From the NCBI GenBank assembly GCA_003344405.1, contig NOWV01000003.1, positions 868,001-932,000 on the forward strand: a stretch of DNA of 64,000 nucleotides, in the 5' to 3' direction. Within the stretch, counting starts at the first letter, position 1, and each line of letters opens with the position of its first letter. Both the position numbers and the translations under genes were made by a program. Shown piece by piece: positions 62,830 through 64,000 of the stretch. Under the pieces are notes generated by a model. That model was not told where the DNA came from. It worked only from the letters and a program-made list of their open reading frames with translations, and made no database searches. Source of the DNA: Trichoplax sp. H2 (lineage: Eukaryota; Placozoa; Uniplacotomia; Trichoplacea).

Positions 62830-64000
62830 AATTAGTCAGGTTGTATTATAAGGTAATTTTGGACATTTGTATTGATATTATTGGTGTAGCAGGTCAATTG
62901 GTGTCTAATTTTAAGTTATATCCGAACAATCGTTTTACCTTTCGTGGGTAATGTTGTTATACACTTAATGATGCGTAAATTCCATCAGCTGCTGTTCTAC
63001 AAATTTATGATGTGGATTATAACTCTTTCTACTCGGAACATTTTTATCTGGTGTTGTGTACTGTACGTTCTAAGTTCGATATGATGTTATGAGATGATAA
63101 GTCGATTCATATATTAGAGTAGTATACACTCTTGATGGCATTTTGTCATTGTAAATTGAAAAGAAATATATTGCATTATGGATATCAAATAAATGCATTA
63201 TAGAATGATTATTTAGAAAATGATCCACTTAAGTAATTTATGAACTATCATATACTGTAGTAATCGAAATAAGCTAAGAGCGTTGATGTAGTGTTTGATA
63301 GCTGGATACGTTATCTGCTCGTAGTTTTGGTGATTTTGAGCACACTGCCCCAATTTTTATATCTGGTCACTAACGACGCAATTAGACTAAGTTAATCGTC
63401 CCGTGCAGTTATGAGAAATTCTTATTGGAATATAATACAGCACTTAAACATGATTACGGGAAATTATAACAATTAGAAGATCATAAAATCACTAACTATC
63501 ACATGTGAAATAAATTTTTACATGCATACGAGCCTACTTATTAAGATGGATCAGTTGTTGTCTGTATATACATATATATATATACTGTATATACCTGTGA
63601 TTTTAAAGGACGGGAATTGTAAAATATCAATTTGTACATAGCTACAAATTGTGTTAATACAATTACGTATCTTCACGTATGCATTGGTATCATTGCTTGA
63701 ATCTTTTTCACGTACATCTGTAGTGCTCTTGCGATCGACTCCTACAGTATTTTGCATTACAGTTAACTTCAGTATACCATAGATCAAAAAGACACAATCC
63801 ACAGAAATAAATGTATACATGTATACTATAGCTGCAACGAGATGCTATTTTTATGGCAATAGACTTAATACAAAAATTTTAACTACTCTCTAGTGTCGCA
63901 TTTTTTCTCTTTCAGTCAAACCAAAGAATATAAAACTTTATTAGATACTAATTATCATATGGTATCATATTTCTATTTACATACGCGCAAAATGTTATAC
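62830..64000. other. 3' flank of PNN to window end
   Basis: About 1.17 kb. It holds the PNN 3' UTR (AATAAA at 63188). The remainder shows no supportable exon. A pyrimidine-rich acceptor-like site at about 63902-63915 near the edge may belong to a gene beyond the window. Confidence 0.4.

Noticed and set aside
1-64000. tRNA, rRNA, transposase and viral genes were looked for by eye
   Set aside because: No convincing A/B box pairs, rRNA cores, transposase or reverse-transcriptase motifs were seen; a tRNAscan or Rfam search could still find something missed.

Overview
This is an AT-rich, intron-rich animal nuclear sequence; nothing in it looks prokaryotic. Exons end in GT..AG junctions and most introns are roughly 60-400 bases. 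Gene spacing is close, about twelve genes in 64 kb. The gene set is metazoan: Rod/KNTC1, sororin, Churchill, pinin and DMAC2L. Low GC, compactness, conserved animal introns and gene neighbourhoods echoing human 14q and 11q13 fit a placozoan (Trichoplax or Hoilungia type) best. That identification is inference, not proof.

Layout. 1-4740 (-): 5' part of KNTC1 (17 exons read, running off the left edge). 7394-8878 (+): small sororin gene (CDCA5). 8879-14756: long gene-poor stretch with a 33-bp tandem repeat. 14757-19768 (+): complete pyruvate carboxylase (12 coding exons, 1188 aa). 20693-30083 (-): spliceosomal helicase Aquarius (AQR). 31379-34871 (-): AHSA1. 35439-36718 (+): COX7A family subunit. 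37762-41195 (-): proteasome lid subunit PSMD11/Rpn6. 41823-43185 (+): TRAPPC6. 45317-47915 (+): unassigned bZIP protein. 49057-50691 (+): Churchill (CHURC1). 50812-55113 (-): TRMT6. 56732-58637 (-): DMAC2L. 59670-62829 (+): pinin (PNN). The remainder to 64000 holds no gene I could support.

The genes do not form one pathway. They are mostly single-copy housekeeping genes in divergent or convergent pairs. Sub-themes are mitosis (KNTC1, CDCA5), splicing (AQR, PNN) and mitochondria (PC, COX7A, DMAC2L).

The most unusual feature is a family of palindromic CTGTA/TACAG pentamer arrays. They are dispersed and densest in intergenic DNA just upstream of gene starts, above all in divergent promoters. 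One pair of duplicated segments differs by exactly 10 bases of this sequence. I know of no named element that matches. Exon coordinates below were derived by hand from splice consensus, reading frame and remembered family similarity; no alignment was run.
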